Part shown: positions 8,509 to 18,674 of the stretch, in pieces | How positions within the stretch are numbered: position 1 is the stretch's first letter | Layout of the letters: each line of letters opens with the position of its first letter | NCBI GenBank assembly: GCA_964242415.1 | Contig: CAXTAT010000029.1 | Location: 1-64,000, forward strand | Length of the DNA stretch: 64,000 nucleotides | Direction: 5' to 3' | DNA from: DASWOJ01 sp964242415 | GTDB taxonomy: Bacteria > Pseudomonadota > Alphaproteobacteria > Acetobacterales > Acetobacteraceae | Translations under genes and position numbers: made by a program | Notes under the pieces: model-generated | What the model was told of the DNA's origin: nothing | The model's input: the letters and a program-made list of their open reading frames with translations, nothing else | The model's database searches: none

Positions 8509-10041
8509 TCAGCCCAGCGGCTCCGCCTGCAGCCCCATCGCCGTCGCCAGCCGGTCCAGCCGCCGCTGGATGGCATCCCCGGCGAACACCCCGCTGCCCT
8601 CCGCCAGGCGCAGCGAGATCCGGCCCGCCATGACCCGCAGGTTGGCGCCGGCCAGCAGCTCCGGCGTGCCGGCCGACAGCGTGTAGGCCAGGCGCAGCGC
8701 CGTCCCCAGCACCTCCGCCCGCGCCGCCGCGGCACCGTCCAGCAACAGGCGCGCCGGGGTCAGGAACGCCGCGTCCATCTCCGCCTCGTAACGCAGCGCC
8801 AGGGTCAGGGCGAGGAAGGCGCGGTCCGGATGGGCCAGCGCAATGCCGGGTTGGCGCAGGACGCGCAGGAAGGCCTGCTCGGCCCGGTAGTCCGGGTGCT
8901 CGTGGCTGCCAAGGTCGGACATCCAGCACGCCGCCTCCCGCAGCCGGGCGGCATGGGGGGTTTCGTCCGGGAACAGCGGGGCGGTCCAGGCGACCAGGAC
9001 GGGGGGCAGGCGGGTATCACGGCCATACTGCGATGCCAGCTCCCGCCCGACGGCCAGGACCGGGTCCTCGGTCCGCACCTCGGGCAGCACCTGCCGCATG
9101 AACCAGCCCTCGCGGATACCGTTGGCGCTGAACACCACGCGGCGGACGCCGGTCTGGCGCAGCAGGCGGCGCAGCACGACGGCGGCGAACGGCAGGTCCT
9201 CCATGCGGCGGCGGGGCGTGCCGGGCAGCCGGTCCATCATCCGGCGCGGGCTGGACAGCAACAGCGCCGCCAGGTCCCGTGCGGCGTCGCGCCCGATGGT
9301 GTAGTGGTGCACGATGGACAGCGGGTAGCCCACCTGCAGCATATGGATGCGCGCCAAGGCCCGCCAGGCGCCGCCGACGAGGTACAGGTCGCGCTCCGCC
9401 CCCTCGGGGAGCCAGTCCACCGCAGCCAGGTCGGCGTCGGCGACCAGGCGGGCGCGGTCCAGGTCGCCCTCCGCCCGGTCGGACAGGCGGATCACCCCCA
9501 GCCCCAAGCTGGCCGAGTGCCGCACCGCGCCCCCGGCGATCCGCACCAGCTCCAGCGAGCCGCCGCCGATGTCGGCCACGATGCCGTCCGCGCCGGGAAT
9601 GCCGCACAGCACGCCGGCGCAGGACAGCGCGGCCTCCTCGTGGCCGGTCAGCACGCGGATGGGCACGCCGGGCATCCGGGCCTGCAGGTTGGCGACGAAC
9701 TCCGGCCCGTTGGCGGCGTCGCGCACCGCGGCGGTGGCCAGCACCTCGAACGGCTCGGCATGCATGGCGCGGGCGATGGCGTTGTAGCGGGTCATGACGC
9801 GCAGCGCCAAGACGACCCCGGCCTCGTTCAGCCGCCCCGTCTGTTGCAGGCCGCGTCCCAGGCGCAGCACGGCCTTTTCGTTGAAGATGGCGACGGGGTT
9901 GCGGCCGCGGCCCTCGAACACCACCAGGCGGACGGAGTTGGAGCCGAGATCGACGATGGCGCATCGCGGCGCGGTGCCGGCCACCCTGGGCTTGGCGACG
10001 TCAGGCAGCTTTGCGTCGTCGGGCGGCAGGCTGTCGGGCAT
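8509..10041 (-). CDS. ppx: exopolyphosphatase / Ppx-GppA family phosphatase
   Basis: A 510-residue cytosolic enzyme expected to release phosphate from polyphosphate (or from pppGpp). The actin/Hsp70-like fold is evident from APRCAIVDLGSNSVRLVVFE near residue 25 (phosphate loop 1), ATAAVRDAANGPEF, and the second phosphate loop VADIGGGSLELV. It also has the glutamate of the EEAALSCAGV segment used in catalysis and a C-terminal HD-like helical region (YRAEQAFLRVLRQPG). The gene starts 3 bp after ppk1, forming a polyphosphate metabolism pair. Ppx and GppA cannot be separated here; the ppk1 context favours Ppx. Confidence 0.92.
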   Translation of the reverse strand: MPDSLPPDDAKLPDVAKPRVAGTAPRCAIVDLGSNSVRLVVFEGRGRNPVAIFNEKAVLRLGRGLQQTGRLNEAGVVLALRVMTRYNAIARAMHAEPFEVLATAAVRDAANGPEFVANLQARMPGVPIRVLTGHEEAALSCAGVLCGIPGADGIVADIGGGSLELVRIAGGAVRHSASLGLGVIRLSDRAEGDLDRARLVADADLAAVDWLPEGAERDLYLVGGAWRALARIHMLQVGYPLSIVHHYTIGRDAARDLAALLLSSPRRMMDRLPGTPRRRMEDLPFAAVVLRRLLRQTGVRRVVFSANGIREGWFMRQVLPEVRTEDPVLAVGRELASQYGRDTRLPPVLVAWTAPLFPDETPHAARLREAACWMSDLGSHEHPDYRAEQAFLRVLRQPGIALAHPDRAFLALTLALRYEAEMDAAFLTPARLLLDGAAAARAEVLGTALRLAYTLSAGTPELLAGANLRVMAGRISLRLAEGSGVFAGDAIQRRLDRLATAMGLQAEPLG

Positions 10042-10044
10042 CGG

Positions 10045-12243
10045 CTAATCCTGGCTGAGGCGGTCGGGCTTGGGATGGTGCTGCGCGGCCAGCGCGCCGC
10101 CGTTCAGCGCGCTGCCGCGGCCAGACAGCGACGGGTTGGTCATGAAATATTCATGCGCCGACACCGGCCGCGGCCCGGCGGCCAGCCGGCGCCAGGTGCC
10201 GTCCGCGCCGAGTTCCCACGATTGCAGCGTGTCGCGCAGGTTCACCACCATGATCTGGTCCAGCACCTGGGCGTGGACGGTGCGGTTGTGGATCGGCACC
10301 AGCGCCTCGACCCGCCACTCCATGTTGCGCGCCATCCAGTCGGCGCTGCTGATGTACAGCGTGGCATGGCGGCTGGGCATCCGATGGCCGTTGCCGAAGG
10401 CGTAGATGCGGCCGTGCTCCAGGAAGCGTCCGACGATGCTTTTCACCCGGATATTGTGGGACAGGCCGGGCACGCCGGGCCGCAGGCAGCAGATGCCGCG
10501 GATGACGCACATCACCTTAACCCCGGCCTGCGACGCCGCATACAGCCGGTCGATCAGCCGGTCATCGACCAGGCTGTTCATCTTGAGCCAGATGGTCGCG
10601 GGCTGGCCGGCTTCGGCGAAGGCGATCTCCTTGTCGATCAGCGCCATCAGGGTGCTGCGGGTGGTCAACGGGCTGAACGCCAGGCTGTCCATGCGCTCGG
10701 GCTGGGCGTAGCCGGTCATGTAGTTGAACAGCCGCGCGCTGTCCCGGCACAGGTCGGGGTCGCTGGTGAAGAACGACAGGTCCGTGTAGATGCGCGCGGT
10801 GATCGGGTGGTAGTTGCCGGTGCCGAAATGGGCGTAGCTGCGCATCGTGCCGCCCTCGCGCCGCACCACCAGGGACAGCTTGGCGTGGGTCTTCAGCTCC
10901 ATGAAGCCGAACACCACCTGGACGCCGGCGGCCTCCATGCGGCGGGCGAGGCGGATGTTGGCCTCCTCGTCGAAGCGGGCGCGCAGCTCGATCATGGCGG
11001 TGACGGATTTGCCAGCCTCGGCGGCCTCGATCAGCGCCTTCACGATCGGGCTGTCGCGGCTGGTGCGGTACAACGTCTGCTTCACCGCCACCACGTTGGG
11101 GTCCGCCGCCGCCTGGCGGAGAAACTGCACCACGACATCGAAGCTCTCGAACGGGTGGTGGACGATGATGTCCTTGGCGCGGATGGCGGCGAAGCAGTCC
11201 CCGGCGAAGTCGCGGATGCGCTCGGGGAAGCGCGGGGTGTAGGGCGGGAACAGCAGGTCCGGCCGGTCGTCCACGATCATCTGCTTGAGGTCGGCGGCGC
11301 CGAGCAGGCCCTGCTGCACCACGACCTCGTCGCCGGGGATTTCGTGGTCGTCCACGTCCAGCTCATCCAACACCAGGGCGCGCAGGTCGTCGGGCATGGC
11401 GACATCGACGGACAGGTGGATGGCGGTGCCCCGGCGGCGGCGCTTCAGCGCAGTCTCATAGGAACGGACGAGGTCCTCGGCCTCCTCCTCGAACTCGACG
11501 CCGGTATCGCGGATCAGGCGGAACATGCCCTGCGCCACGGTGCGGAAGCCGGGGAACAGGTGGCCCATGCACAGGATGACGAGGTCCTCCAGCAACACGA
11601 AGCGGATCGGGGCGCCCGGATGGCCCGGCGCCTGGGTGGGCAGGCGGATGAAGCGGTCGATCTGGCTGGGCAGCGGGATCAGCGCATTCATGCTGTGCCC
11701 GTCCTGCTGGCGGTGCAGCTTCAGCACCTTCACCAGGCCCATGTTGGGGATGAACGGGAACGGGTGCGCCGGGTCGATGGCGAGCGGCGTCAGCACGGGG
11801 AACACGCGGTCCATGAAGTAGCCTTCGAGCCACGACAGGTCGGCCTGCGGCAGGGTGGTGGCGTCGCACAGCTCGATGCCGGCCTGCTGCAACTGGCCGC
11901 GCAGGTCGAGCCAGACCTGCTGCTGCTTGGCGATCAGCGCCTGGGCGCGAGGCTGCACCTCCGCGAGCTGCCCGGCCGGGGTCAGGCCGTCGGCGGACAG
12001 CGCGGTGACGCCGGCCTTGGCCTGGCCGATCAGCCCGGCGACGCGGACGCTGAAGAACTCGTCCAGGTTGGAGGCGCTGATCGACACAAAGCGCAGCCGT
12101 TCCAGCAGGGGATGGCGGCGGTTCTCTGCCTCCTCGACGACGCGGTGGTTAAAGTCCAGCCACGACAGCTCCCGGTTGATGAAGCGGCTCGGGCTGTCCA
12201 GGGCGATTTCGGGCGCGAGGGGGGAGGGACTGATCCGGTTCAT
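10045..12243 (-). CDS. ppk1: polyphosphate kinase 1
   Basis: A 732-residue enzyme that polymerises the ATP gamma-phosphate into polyphosphate. The N-terminal domain begins with RFINRELSWLDFNHRVVEEA and SNLDEFFSVRVAGL, both diagnostic. The phospholipase D-like catalytic core includes VVAVKQTLYRTS, the segment ELKTHAKLSLVV whose histidine (about residue 452) is the expected phosphorylated residue, and GTGNYHPITARIYTD. The C-terminal part has SADWMARNMEWRVEALVPI. Full family length. It lies between hdaA (9-bp gap) and ppx (3-bp gap) in one transcription unit. Confidence 0.96.
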   Translation of the reverse strand: MNRISPSPLAPEIALDSPSRFINRELSWLDFNHRVVEEAENRRHPLLERLRFVSISASNLDEFFSVRVAGLIGQAKAGVTALSADGLTPAGQLAEVQPRAQALIAKQQQVWLDLRGQLQQAGIELCDATTLPQADLSWLEGYFMDRVFPVLTPLAIDPAHPFPFIPNMGLVKVLKLHRQQDGHSMNALIPLPSQIDRFIRLPTQAPGHPGAPIRFVLLEDLVILCMGHLFPGFRTVAQGMFRLIRDTGVEFEEEAEDLVRSYETALKRRRRGTAIHLSVDVAMPDDLRALVLDELDVDDHEIPGDEVVVQQGLLGAADLKQMIVDDRPDLLFPPYTPRFPERIRDFAGDCFAAIRAKDIIVHHPFESFDVVVQFLRQAAADPNVVAVKQTLYRTSRDSPIVKALIEAAEAGKSVTAMIELRARFDEEANIRLARRMEAAGVQVVFGFMELKTHAKLSLVVRREGGTMRSYAHFGTGNYHPITARIYTDLSFFTSDPDLCRDSARLFNYMTGYAQPERMDSLAFSPLTTRSTLMALIDKEIAFAEAGQPATIWLKMNSLVDDRLIDRLYAASQAGVKVMCVIRGICCLRPGVPGLSHNIRVKSIVGRFLEHGRIYAFGNGHRMPSRHATLYISSADWMARNMEWRVEALVPIHNRTVHAQVLDQIMVVNLRDTLQSWELGADGTWRRLAAGPRPVSAHEYFMTNPSLSGRGSALNGGALAAQHHPKPDRLSQD

Positions 12244-12252
12244 GCTGGCATC

Positions 12253-12960
12253 CTAGAACAGCGCGGGGCCGGGGGGCGAGGTGTCTGCGGCGTCTTCGGT
12301 GAAAGTGTCATTGATGAGGTCTGTCAGGGCCGCGGCGGCCAGCGCGCGGGTGACAGGCGCTCCGGCAGCCAGGGCGGCGCGGTCCAGGCGCGCGGCAGCC
12401 TCCCGCATGGTGCCGGCGGTGCGGGGGAGCCGCGCCAGCAGCCAGTCCTGCACGGGGTCGGCCACCAGGAGCTGCCGGTCGGACAACAGCCGGGCCAGCA
12501 GCGCGCGCAGGAAGGCGTCGTCGGCCGGGCGCAGCTCCACCGCGGTGGTGGCGCGCAGGCGGCTGGCGAGGTCCGGCAGGCGGGTGGCCCAACGGGCGGG
12601 CGGCGACTGCGCGGCCAGCAGGACCGGGTGCCCGGCCTCGGCGGCGGCGTTCAGCAGGTGCAGCAGGGCGTGCTCGTCGGCGGCGAGGTCCGCGTCATCA
12701 ACGGCCACGGGGCCACGCGGCCAATGCGGCGTGGCGGCGGGCAGCAGGGTGGCGCGGTGCTGCCCGGCCCAGACGTGCAGCAGGTGCGTCTTGCCTGCGC
12801 CGGCGTCGCCCCACAGCACCAGGCGTCCCCCGGGCCAGCCGGCCGGGCGCGCCAGCCAAGCCAGCGCCGCGCCGGTGCCGGGGCTGGGCAGGAAGTCGGC
12901 GGCGGTGAAGCCGGGTGCGTGCACGAACGGAAGCGCAAGCTGTCGGAGCGTCGGCACCAC
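12253..12960 (-). CDS. hdaA: DnaA-related regulator of replication initiation (HdaA-like)
   Basis: A 235-residue AAA+ ATPase resembling DnaA domain III. It has a Walker A motif GDAGAGKTHLLHVW near residue 50 and a Walker B motif VAVDDADL. It also has a sensor region (VLLAAQSPPARW...LPDLASRLRATTAVEL) and a C-terminal lid helix bundle (GTMREAAARLDRAAL). HdaA proteins promote hydrolysis of DnaA-bound ATP with the sliding clamp; the N-terminal QLALPF matches the clamp-binding motif (QLxLPF) of Hda proteins. The start is GTG. The position upstream of ppk1-ppx and downstream of the permease matches alphaproteobacterial gene order. Confidence 0.88.
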   Translation of the reverse strand: MVPTLRQLALPFVHAPGFTAADFLPSPGTGAALAWLARPAGWPGGRLVLWGDAGAGKTHLLHVWAGQHRATLLPAATPHWPRGPVAVDDADLAADEHALLHLLNAAAEAGHPVLLAAQSPPARWATRLPDLASRLRATTAVELRPADDAFLRALLARLLSDRQLLVADPVQDWLLARLPRTAGTMREAAARLDRAALAAGAPVTRALAAAALTDLINDTFTEDAADTSPPGPALF

Positions 12961-12996
12961 CCTAGGGGATTCGCCGACGACGCGAGAACACTGCCT

Positions 12997-13145
12997 GCCC
13001 CCTCTCCCTCCGGGAGAGGGCCGGGGTGAGGGAGGCGGCCAGGGCCGGGTTTGCCCATCGTGGGACGAACCCCGCTCCCGACCAGGCAGGGCTTAGTGCC
13101 GTTTCCCTCATCCCAACCCTGTCCCAGAAGGAAAGGAAGCCAGGC
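12997..13145. repeat. paired inverted repeat element C, one arm degraded
   Basis: The left arm (12997-13033) has CCCTCTCCCTCCGGGAGAGGG and CCGGGGTGAGGG. The right arm (13104-13145) is worn: TTCCCTCATCCCAACCCTGT then CCCAGAAGGAAAGGAAG. It separates hdaA from the PerM gene within an otherwise tight minus-strand unit. Confidence 0.8.
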
Positions 13146-13173
13146 CAGTGCGCCACATACGACCGCCTTGGCA

Positions 13174-14319
13174 TCAACCCGGCGGGGGGTCCAAGTAAAG
13201 CGGGCTGGTCAAGTAACGCCGCAGCCAGAACCGTGCCAGCACGCCCAGCGCCGCCGCCACCGGCACCGCCATCAGCACGCCGAGGAAGCCGAACGCCGCG
13301 CCGCCCGCGAACAGCGCGAAGATCACCCAAACCGCATGAAGCTCCACCCGGTCCCCCAGGAACCGCGGATAGATCACGTAGCCCTCCAGGATTTGCCCGG
13401 CGACGAACACTCCCGCCACCGTCGCCACCCCGGTCCAGGTCGGGAACTGCGCGAACGCCAGGCCGATGCTGGCCACACCCCCGGTGATGCTGCCGACGTA
13501 GGGGATGAACGACAGCAGCCCCGAGCTGATGCCGACGATCAGCCCAAGGTCCAGCCCCACCGCCGACAGGCTGAACGCATAGAACACCGCCAGCGCCACG
13601 CAGCACAGCGCCTGGCCGCGCAGCCAGGCCGACAGGATGCGGTCCACCTCCCGCGCCTGCGCCCGCAGCACCCCGGCGTAGCGGCGCGGCAGCCAGCTAT
13701 CGACCCGCGCCACCGCCCGCCGCCAGTCGCGCAGCAGGTAGAACGCCACCACGGGGGTCACCACCACCAGCGACAGCACGTTGAACAGTGCGAACCCGCC
13801 GCCGACGATGCGGCTGAGCGCCCCCGCGACGAACGCCACCATCGAGCCGGCCTGGCCGCCGACGAGGTCGCGCAGCCTTTCGTCCACATACTCCGACCCC
13901 AGGCGCTCCTGCAGGTGGCTGATCATCTCCCCGGCCCAGATGCGCAGGGAATACACGTACGAAGGCACCCGGCCGATCAGGATGCCGACCTGCGCCACCA
14001 GCAGCGGATACAGCAGCAGCGCGAACAGCAGGCAGGCGGCGACCAGCGCCACCACCATCAGCAGCGCCGCCAGCCCGCGCGGCACGCCGGCCCGGGTCAG
14101 CCGGGTGGTCGGCGGGTCCAGGAAGTAGGCGATCCCCGCCGCCGCGACGAAGGGCAGCAGGATCGAGGCGAACAGGTACAGCGCGAAGTACGCCGCGACC
14201 AGCAGCCCCGCCAGCAGGGCCAGGCGCTGCGTGCGGGTGGCGTGCGGCGGCTCCGGCGGGCGCGGCGGCGGCGCGGCGGGCGGCACCGAGGCGCGGGTCA
14301 GGTCCAGCGTCGTCATCAT
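13174..14319 (-). CDS. AI-2E/PerM-family membrane transporter
   Basis: A polytopic inner-membrane protein of about 380 residues in the PerM/AI-2E family; the true substrate is usually unknown for such proteins. About eight hydrophobic helices are visible, with the family signatures PFVAAAGIAYFLDPPTTRL near the N-terminus, VVTPVVAFYLLRDW mid-protein and SFIPYVGSITGGVASIGLAF plus GYVIYPRFLGDRVELHAVWV in the C-terminal half. ATG at 14319 overlaps the stop of the upstream phosphatidyltransferase gene (ATGA). A second ATG at 14316 has better spacing from GGGAGG. Confidence 0.9.
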   Translation of the reverse strand: MMTTLDLTRASVPPAAPPPRPPEPPHATRTQRLALLAGLLVAAYFALYLFASILLPFVAAAGIAYFLDPPTTRLTRAGVPRGLAALLMVVALVAACLLFALLLYPLLVAQVGILIGRVPSYVYSLRIWAGEMISHLQERLGSEYVDERLRDLVGGQAGSMVAFVAGALSRIVGGGFALFNVLSLVVVTPVVAFYLLRDWRRAVARVDSWLPRRYAGVLRAQAREVDRILSAWLRGQALCCVALAVFYAFSLSAVGLDLGLIVGISSGLLSFIPYVGSITGGVASIGLAFAQFPTWTGVATVAGVFVAGQILEGYVIYPRFLGDRVELHAVWVIFALFAGGAAFGFLGVLMAVPVAAALGVLARFWLRRYLTSPLYLDPPPG

Positions 14320-14948
14320 GCCTCCCTGGATGCATTCCACACGTAGGCGCCGCCCGACCACAGCGTTGTCGCGGCGGCCAGCAGGGTCAGCGCCTGACGC
14401 AGCCACGGCGCGCGCAGGCCGAAGCCCTCCAGCAGCAATACCACGCCCACCAGCATGATTTGCAGTGCCGTATTGAGCTTGCCGACCCGCAGCGGCCGGA
14501 TGCGGATGGGCCTCCCGCGCTGCCACAGTGCGACGATGCCGCAGATGATCACCAGGTCCCGCGCCACGACCAGCCCGGCCATCCACGCCGGCAGCAGCCC
14601 GCGCAGCGCCAGCACGACGAACATGCCGACCAGCAGCGCCTTGTCCGCCGCCGGGTCCATCCACGCGCCCAGCACCGTGCCCCCCTGGCGGCGGGCCAGC
14701 CATCCATCCAGCGCATCCGACGCCCCCGCCAGGACGAACACGGCGAACGCCCAGCCGGCATGCCCGTCCAGCACCAGCCATAGCGCCGGCGGCACCGCGC
14801 ACAGCCGGGCAAGGGTGACGAGATTTGCCAGGTTGAGGATGTCGTGCCGCGGCGTGTTGGGGGCGTCCTGCCGTGGCGCGGCTCGGCCCAGCGTTGCCGG
14901 GGCGGGGCCGCTGTGGTTGTGTCCGCCGACCTGATCCGGACCTTGCAT
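14316..14948 (-). CDS. CDP-alcohol phosphatidyltransferase family protein
   Basis: A 210-residue membrane enzyme of phospholipid synthesis. The signature appears as DALDGWLARRQ...GAWMDPAADK (about residues 78-103), with the metal-binding aspartates present. The spacer between the AR pair and the following glycine is seven residues rather than the usual eight of DGx2ARx8Gx3Dx3D. Four or more hydrophobic helices follow. It resembles PgsA (phosphatidylglycerol phosphate synthase), but a cell often has several paralogs, so the exact alcohol is not assigned. It is divergent from purM and overlaps the permease start. Confidence 0.85.
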   Translation of the reverse strand: MQGPDQVGGHNHSGPAPATLGRAAPRQDAPNTPRHDILNLANLVTLARLCAVPPALWLVLDGHAGWAFAVFVLAGASDALDGWLARRQGGTVLGAWMDPAADKALLVGMFVVLALRGLLPAWMAGLVVARDLVIICGIVALWQRGRPIRIRPLRVGKLNTALQIMLVGVVLLLEGFGLRAPWLRQALTLLAAATTLWSGGAYVWNASREA

Positions 14949-14989
14949 TGACCGATCCTAGCGCATCCGGGCCTCCCGGGAAGGACCCC

Positions 14990-16057
14990 ATGACCGACCA
15001 CCCGAACGGCATCACCTACCGGCAGGCCGGTGTCGATATTGAGGCCGGCGACGCCCTGGTGGACCGCATCAAGCCGCTGGCCCGCGCCACGTCGCGCCCG
15101 GGGGTGGTGGGGGGCCTTGGCGGCTTCGGCGCGCTGTTCGACCTCCGGGCTGCCGGGTTCCAGGACCCGGTCCTGGTCAGCACCACCGACGGCGTCGGCA
15201 CCAAGCTGCGCCTGGCGATCGACACCGGCCGGCACGGCACCGTGGGCATCGACCTGGTGGCGATGTGCGTCAACGACCTGGTGGTGCAGGGGGCGGAGCC
15301 GCTGTTCTTCCTCGACTACTTTGCCACCGGCGCCCTCGCGGTGGAGCAGGCCGCCCGGGTGGTCGCCGGCATCGCCGAGGGCTGCCGCCAGGCCGGATGC
15401 GCCCTGGTCGGTGGAGAAACGGCGGAGATGCCCGGCATGTATGCCGCCGGCGACTACGACCTCGCCGGCTTCAGCGTCGGCGCGGCGGAGCGGGCGGCGC
15501 TGCTGCCGGCCGGGGTGCAGGCAGGGGACGCCCTGCTCGGCCTGGCCAGCAGCGGGGTGCACAGCAATGGGTTCTCCCTTGTGCGCCGGATCGTGGAGAT
15601 CAGCGGCCTGGGCTGGGACGCGCCGGCGCCGTTCGCGCCGGGCCAGGACGTATCCCTCGGCGAGGCGCTGATGGCGCCGACCCGCATCTACGTGGCGCCG
15701 CTGCTGGCGCTGCACCGGGCCGGGCTGCTGCGCGCGGCGGCGCACATCACCGGTGGCGGCCTGCCTGGCAACGTGCCGCGGGCGCTGCCGGACGGGCTGC
15801 ACGCCGTGCTCGACGCGGGCGCCTGGCCGCTACCCCCGGTGTTCGGCTGGCTGGCCCGCACCGGCGGCGTCGCGCCTGCGGAGATGCTGCGCGTGTTCAA
15901 CTGCGGCATCGGCATGGTGCTGGTGGTCTCGGACCCCGCTGCGGCGACCGCGCTGCTGGCCGAGCATGGCGAGGCCGCCCACCGCATCGGCGTGGTCGAA
16001 GCCGCGGACGGCCCGGCGGCGGCACGGATCATGGTGCCCGAGGGTTGGCTGGCGTGA
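14990..16057 (+). CDS. purM: phosphoribosylformylglycinamidine cyclo-ligase (PurM)
   Basis: A 355-residue purine-pathway enzyme converting FGAM plus ATP to AIR. Diagnostic segments are ITYRQAGVDIEAGDALVDRI at the N-terminus, VLVSTTDGVGTKLRLA (the ATP/metal loop), VAMCVNDLVVQGAEPLFFLDY, GGETAEMPGMY, and in the second domain SSGVHSNGFSLVR and ITGGGLPGNVPR. The start at 14990 has GGAAGGA eight bases upstream and gives the normal family N-terminus. PurN, often the next gene, is missing here; the downstream DNA holds a decayed acyl-CoA ligase instead. Confidence 0.96.
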   Translation: MTDHPNGITYRQAGVDIEAGDALVDRIKPLARATSRPGVVGGLGGFGALFDLRAAGFQDPVLVSTTDGVGTKLRLAIDTGRHGTVGIDLVAMCVNDLVVQGAEPLFFLDYFATGALAVEQAARVVAGIAEGCRQAGCALVGGETAEMPGMYAAGDYDLAGFSVGAAERAALLPAGVQAGDALLGLASSGVHSNGFSLVRRIVEISGLGWDAPAPFAPGQDVSLGEALMAPTRIYVAPLLALHRAGLLRAAAHITGGGLPGNVPRALPDGLHAVLDAGAWPLPPVFGWLARTGGVAPAEMLRVFNCGIGMVLVVSDPAAATALLAEHGEAAHRIGVVEAADGPAAARIMVPEGWLA

Positions 16058-16125
16058 TGCCGGCTGACCGCAGGCCGCCCACTGAACCCCTGTGCGTTGG
16101 CCTTTCTGGGAGACATGGTTGCAGG

Positions 16126-16273
16126 ATGCGGCGGCTCGTGGACGAGGGCGTCACCTTGAGGTTCGCGGTGCCGGAGCAGTTCGTGTTCGCCGCCAGCCTG
16201 CCCCAAGACAAGCGTCGGCAAGGTGGATAAGAAGCAGTTGCGCTTGGCGTACCGGGTTGCAGCCCCAACCTGA
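16126..16273 (+). pseudogene. C-terminal remnant of an AMP-dependent acyl-CoA ligase
   Basis: One frame reads RLVDEGVTLRFAVPEQFVFA then ASLP. After a run of four C at 16201-16204 the sense continues one base later as KTSVGKVDKKQLRLAYR and stops at 16271. Joined, this is the end of a fatty-acyl-CoA ligase: the GKVDKK segment with the catalytic lysine, preceded by the usual VPE...F strand. An extra C breaks the frame and nothing of the N-terminal part remains upstream, where purM ends at 16057. The acyl-CoA dehydrogenase 40 bp downstream suggests a former fatty-acid operon. Confidence 0.75.
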
Positions 16274-16313
16274 CCAGTCAGCCCACTCTTAAAGGCAGCA
16301 AGGGAGAGAAACC

Positions 16314-17552
<1,239 letters not shown>

Positions 17553-18626
17553 GTGGCCGTGGCTGAAGGGGTAGTTGTGGCGGCACGGCAGCCGGGGGTC
17601 CCGCTGCTCGTGCCGCCGCTGGCCAACCACCGCCTGGATGAGGCGCGGCTGGCGGAGTACTTGGCGCGCGAGCTGCCGGGGTTTGCGGGTCCGCTGGTGG
17701 TGCGGCAGTTCCAGGGCGGGCAATCCAACCCGACCTACCACCTGCACACGCCGGGGGCCGATTACGTGCTGCGGAAGAAGCCGCCGGGCACGCTGCTGCC
17801 CTCGGCGCATGCGGTGGACCGGGAGTTCCGGGTGCAGGCGGCGCTGGCGGGGTCGGCGGTCCCCGTGGCGCCGATGCGCCTGCTGTGCACCGACGATGGC
17901 GTGATCGGCACGATGTTCTACGTCATGGACCACCTGCCCGGCCGGGTGTTCACCGACCGTACGCTGCCCGGCATGCCGCCCGCCGACCGGGCCGCGATGT
18001 ATGACGACATGAACCGCGTGCTGGCTGCCCTGCACGCGGTGGACTGGCAGGCGGCGGGCCTCACGGGGTTCGGTCGCCCGCAAGCCTACGTCGCCCGGCA
18101 GATCGATCGATGGAGCCGGCAGTACGTCGCCTCCGCCGTGGGGGACGTGCCGGAGATGGACCGGCTGATGGCGTGGCTGCCGGCCCACGTGCCCGCGGCC
18201 GACGAAACGGCGGTGGCGCACGGCGATTACCGGCTGGGCAACCTGATCTTCCATCCGGCCGAGCCGCGCGTCATCGCCGTGCTGGATTGGGAGCTGTCCA
18301 CCCTGGGGCACCCGCTGGCGGACCTCGCCTATAACTGCATCCCATGGCGGCTGCCGGCGTCGCTGGAGGGCCTGGCCGGCGTCGATGCGCCGGGCATCCC
18401 GGACGAGGCGGCATACGTCGCCGCCTACTGCCGCCGCACCGGGCGGGACGGGGTGCCGGAACTGGACTTCTTCGTGGTGTTCTCGCTGTTCCGCTGGGCG
18501 GCGATTGCGGCGGGGGTGTATCGCCGGGCGCTAGACGGCAACGCGGCGGACGCCAACGCGATGGCCATCGGCGACAAGTTCCGCGCCCTCGCCCAGGCCG
18601 CGTGGGCGCTCGCCGGGCGCGGGTAG
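17553..18626 (+). CDS. aminoglycoside-phosphotransferase-fold kinase (ACAD10/11-like partner)
   Basis: A 357-residue protein kinase-fold phosphotransferase. It shows a nucleotide-binding N-lobe (QFQGGQSNPTYHLHTPGA and YVLRKKPPG with the ATP lysine). The catalytic loop is VAHGDYRLGNLIFH, and a metal-binding aspartate lies in AVLDWELSTLGHPLADLAY. A GTG start immediately after the dehydrogenase stop is used; another GTG follows at 17559. Coupling to an acyl-CoA dehydrogenase suggests phosphorylation of a hydroxy-acyl-CoA before elimination, as shown for animal ACAD11. It is not expected to confer aminoglycoside resistance. Confidence 0.88.
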   Translation: MAVAEGVVVAARQPGVPLLVPPLANHRLDEARLAEYLARELPGFAGPLVVRQFQGGQSNPTYHLHTPGADYVLRKKPPGTLLPSAHAVDREFRVQAALAGSAVPVAPMRLLCTDDGVIGTMFYVMDHLPGRVFTDRTLPGMPPADRAAMYDDMNRVLAALHAVDWQAAGLTGFGRPQAYVARQIDRWSRQYVASAVGDVPEMDRLMAWLPAHVPAADETAVAHGDYRLGNLIFHPAEPRVIAVLDWELSTLGHPLADLAYNCIPWRLPASLEGLAGVDAPGIPDEAAYVAAYCRRTGRDGVPELDFFVVFSLFRWAAIAAGVYRRALDGNAADANAMAIGDKFRALAQAAWALAGRG

Positions 18627-18674
18627 GTCAGGCGCCGGGGAATAGCACCCGGCGGGACCGAAGGCGCGGCGGCA

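Noticed and set aside
8212..13029. Very long open frame (about 1600 codons) on the plus strand opposite ppx, ppk1 and hdaA
   Set aside because: It is antisense to three well-supported genes, rich in Gln, His, Arg and Ala as expected from high-GC shadow frames, and has no recognisable domain.
16058..16313. purN directly after purM
   Set aside because: The interval is too short and encodes only the acyl-CoA ligase remnant.
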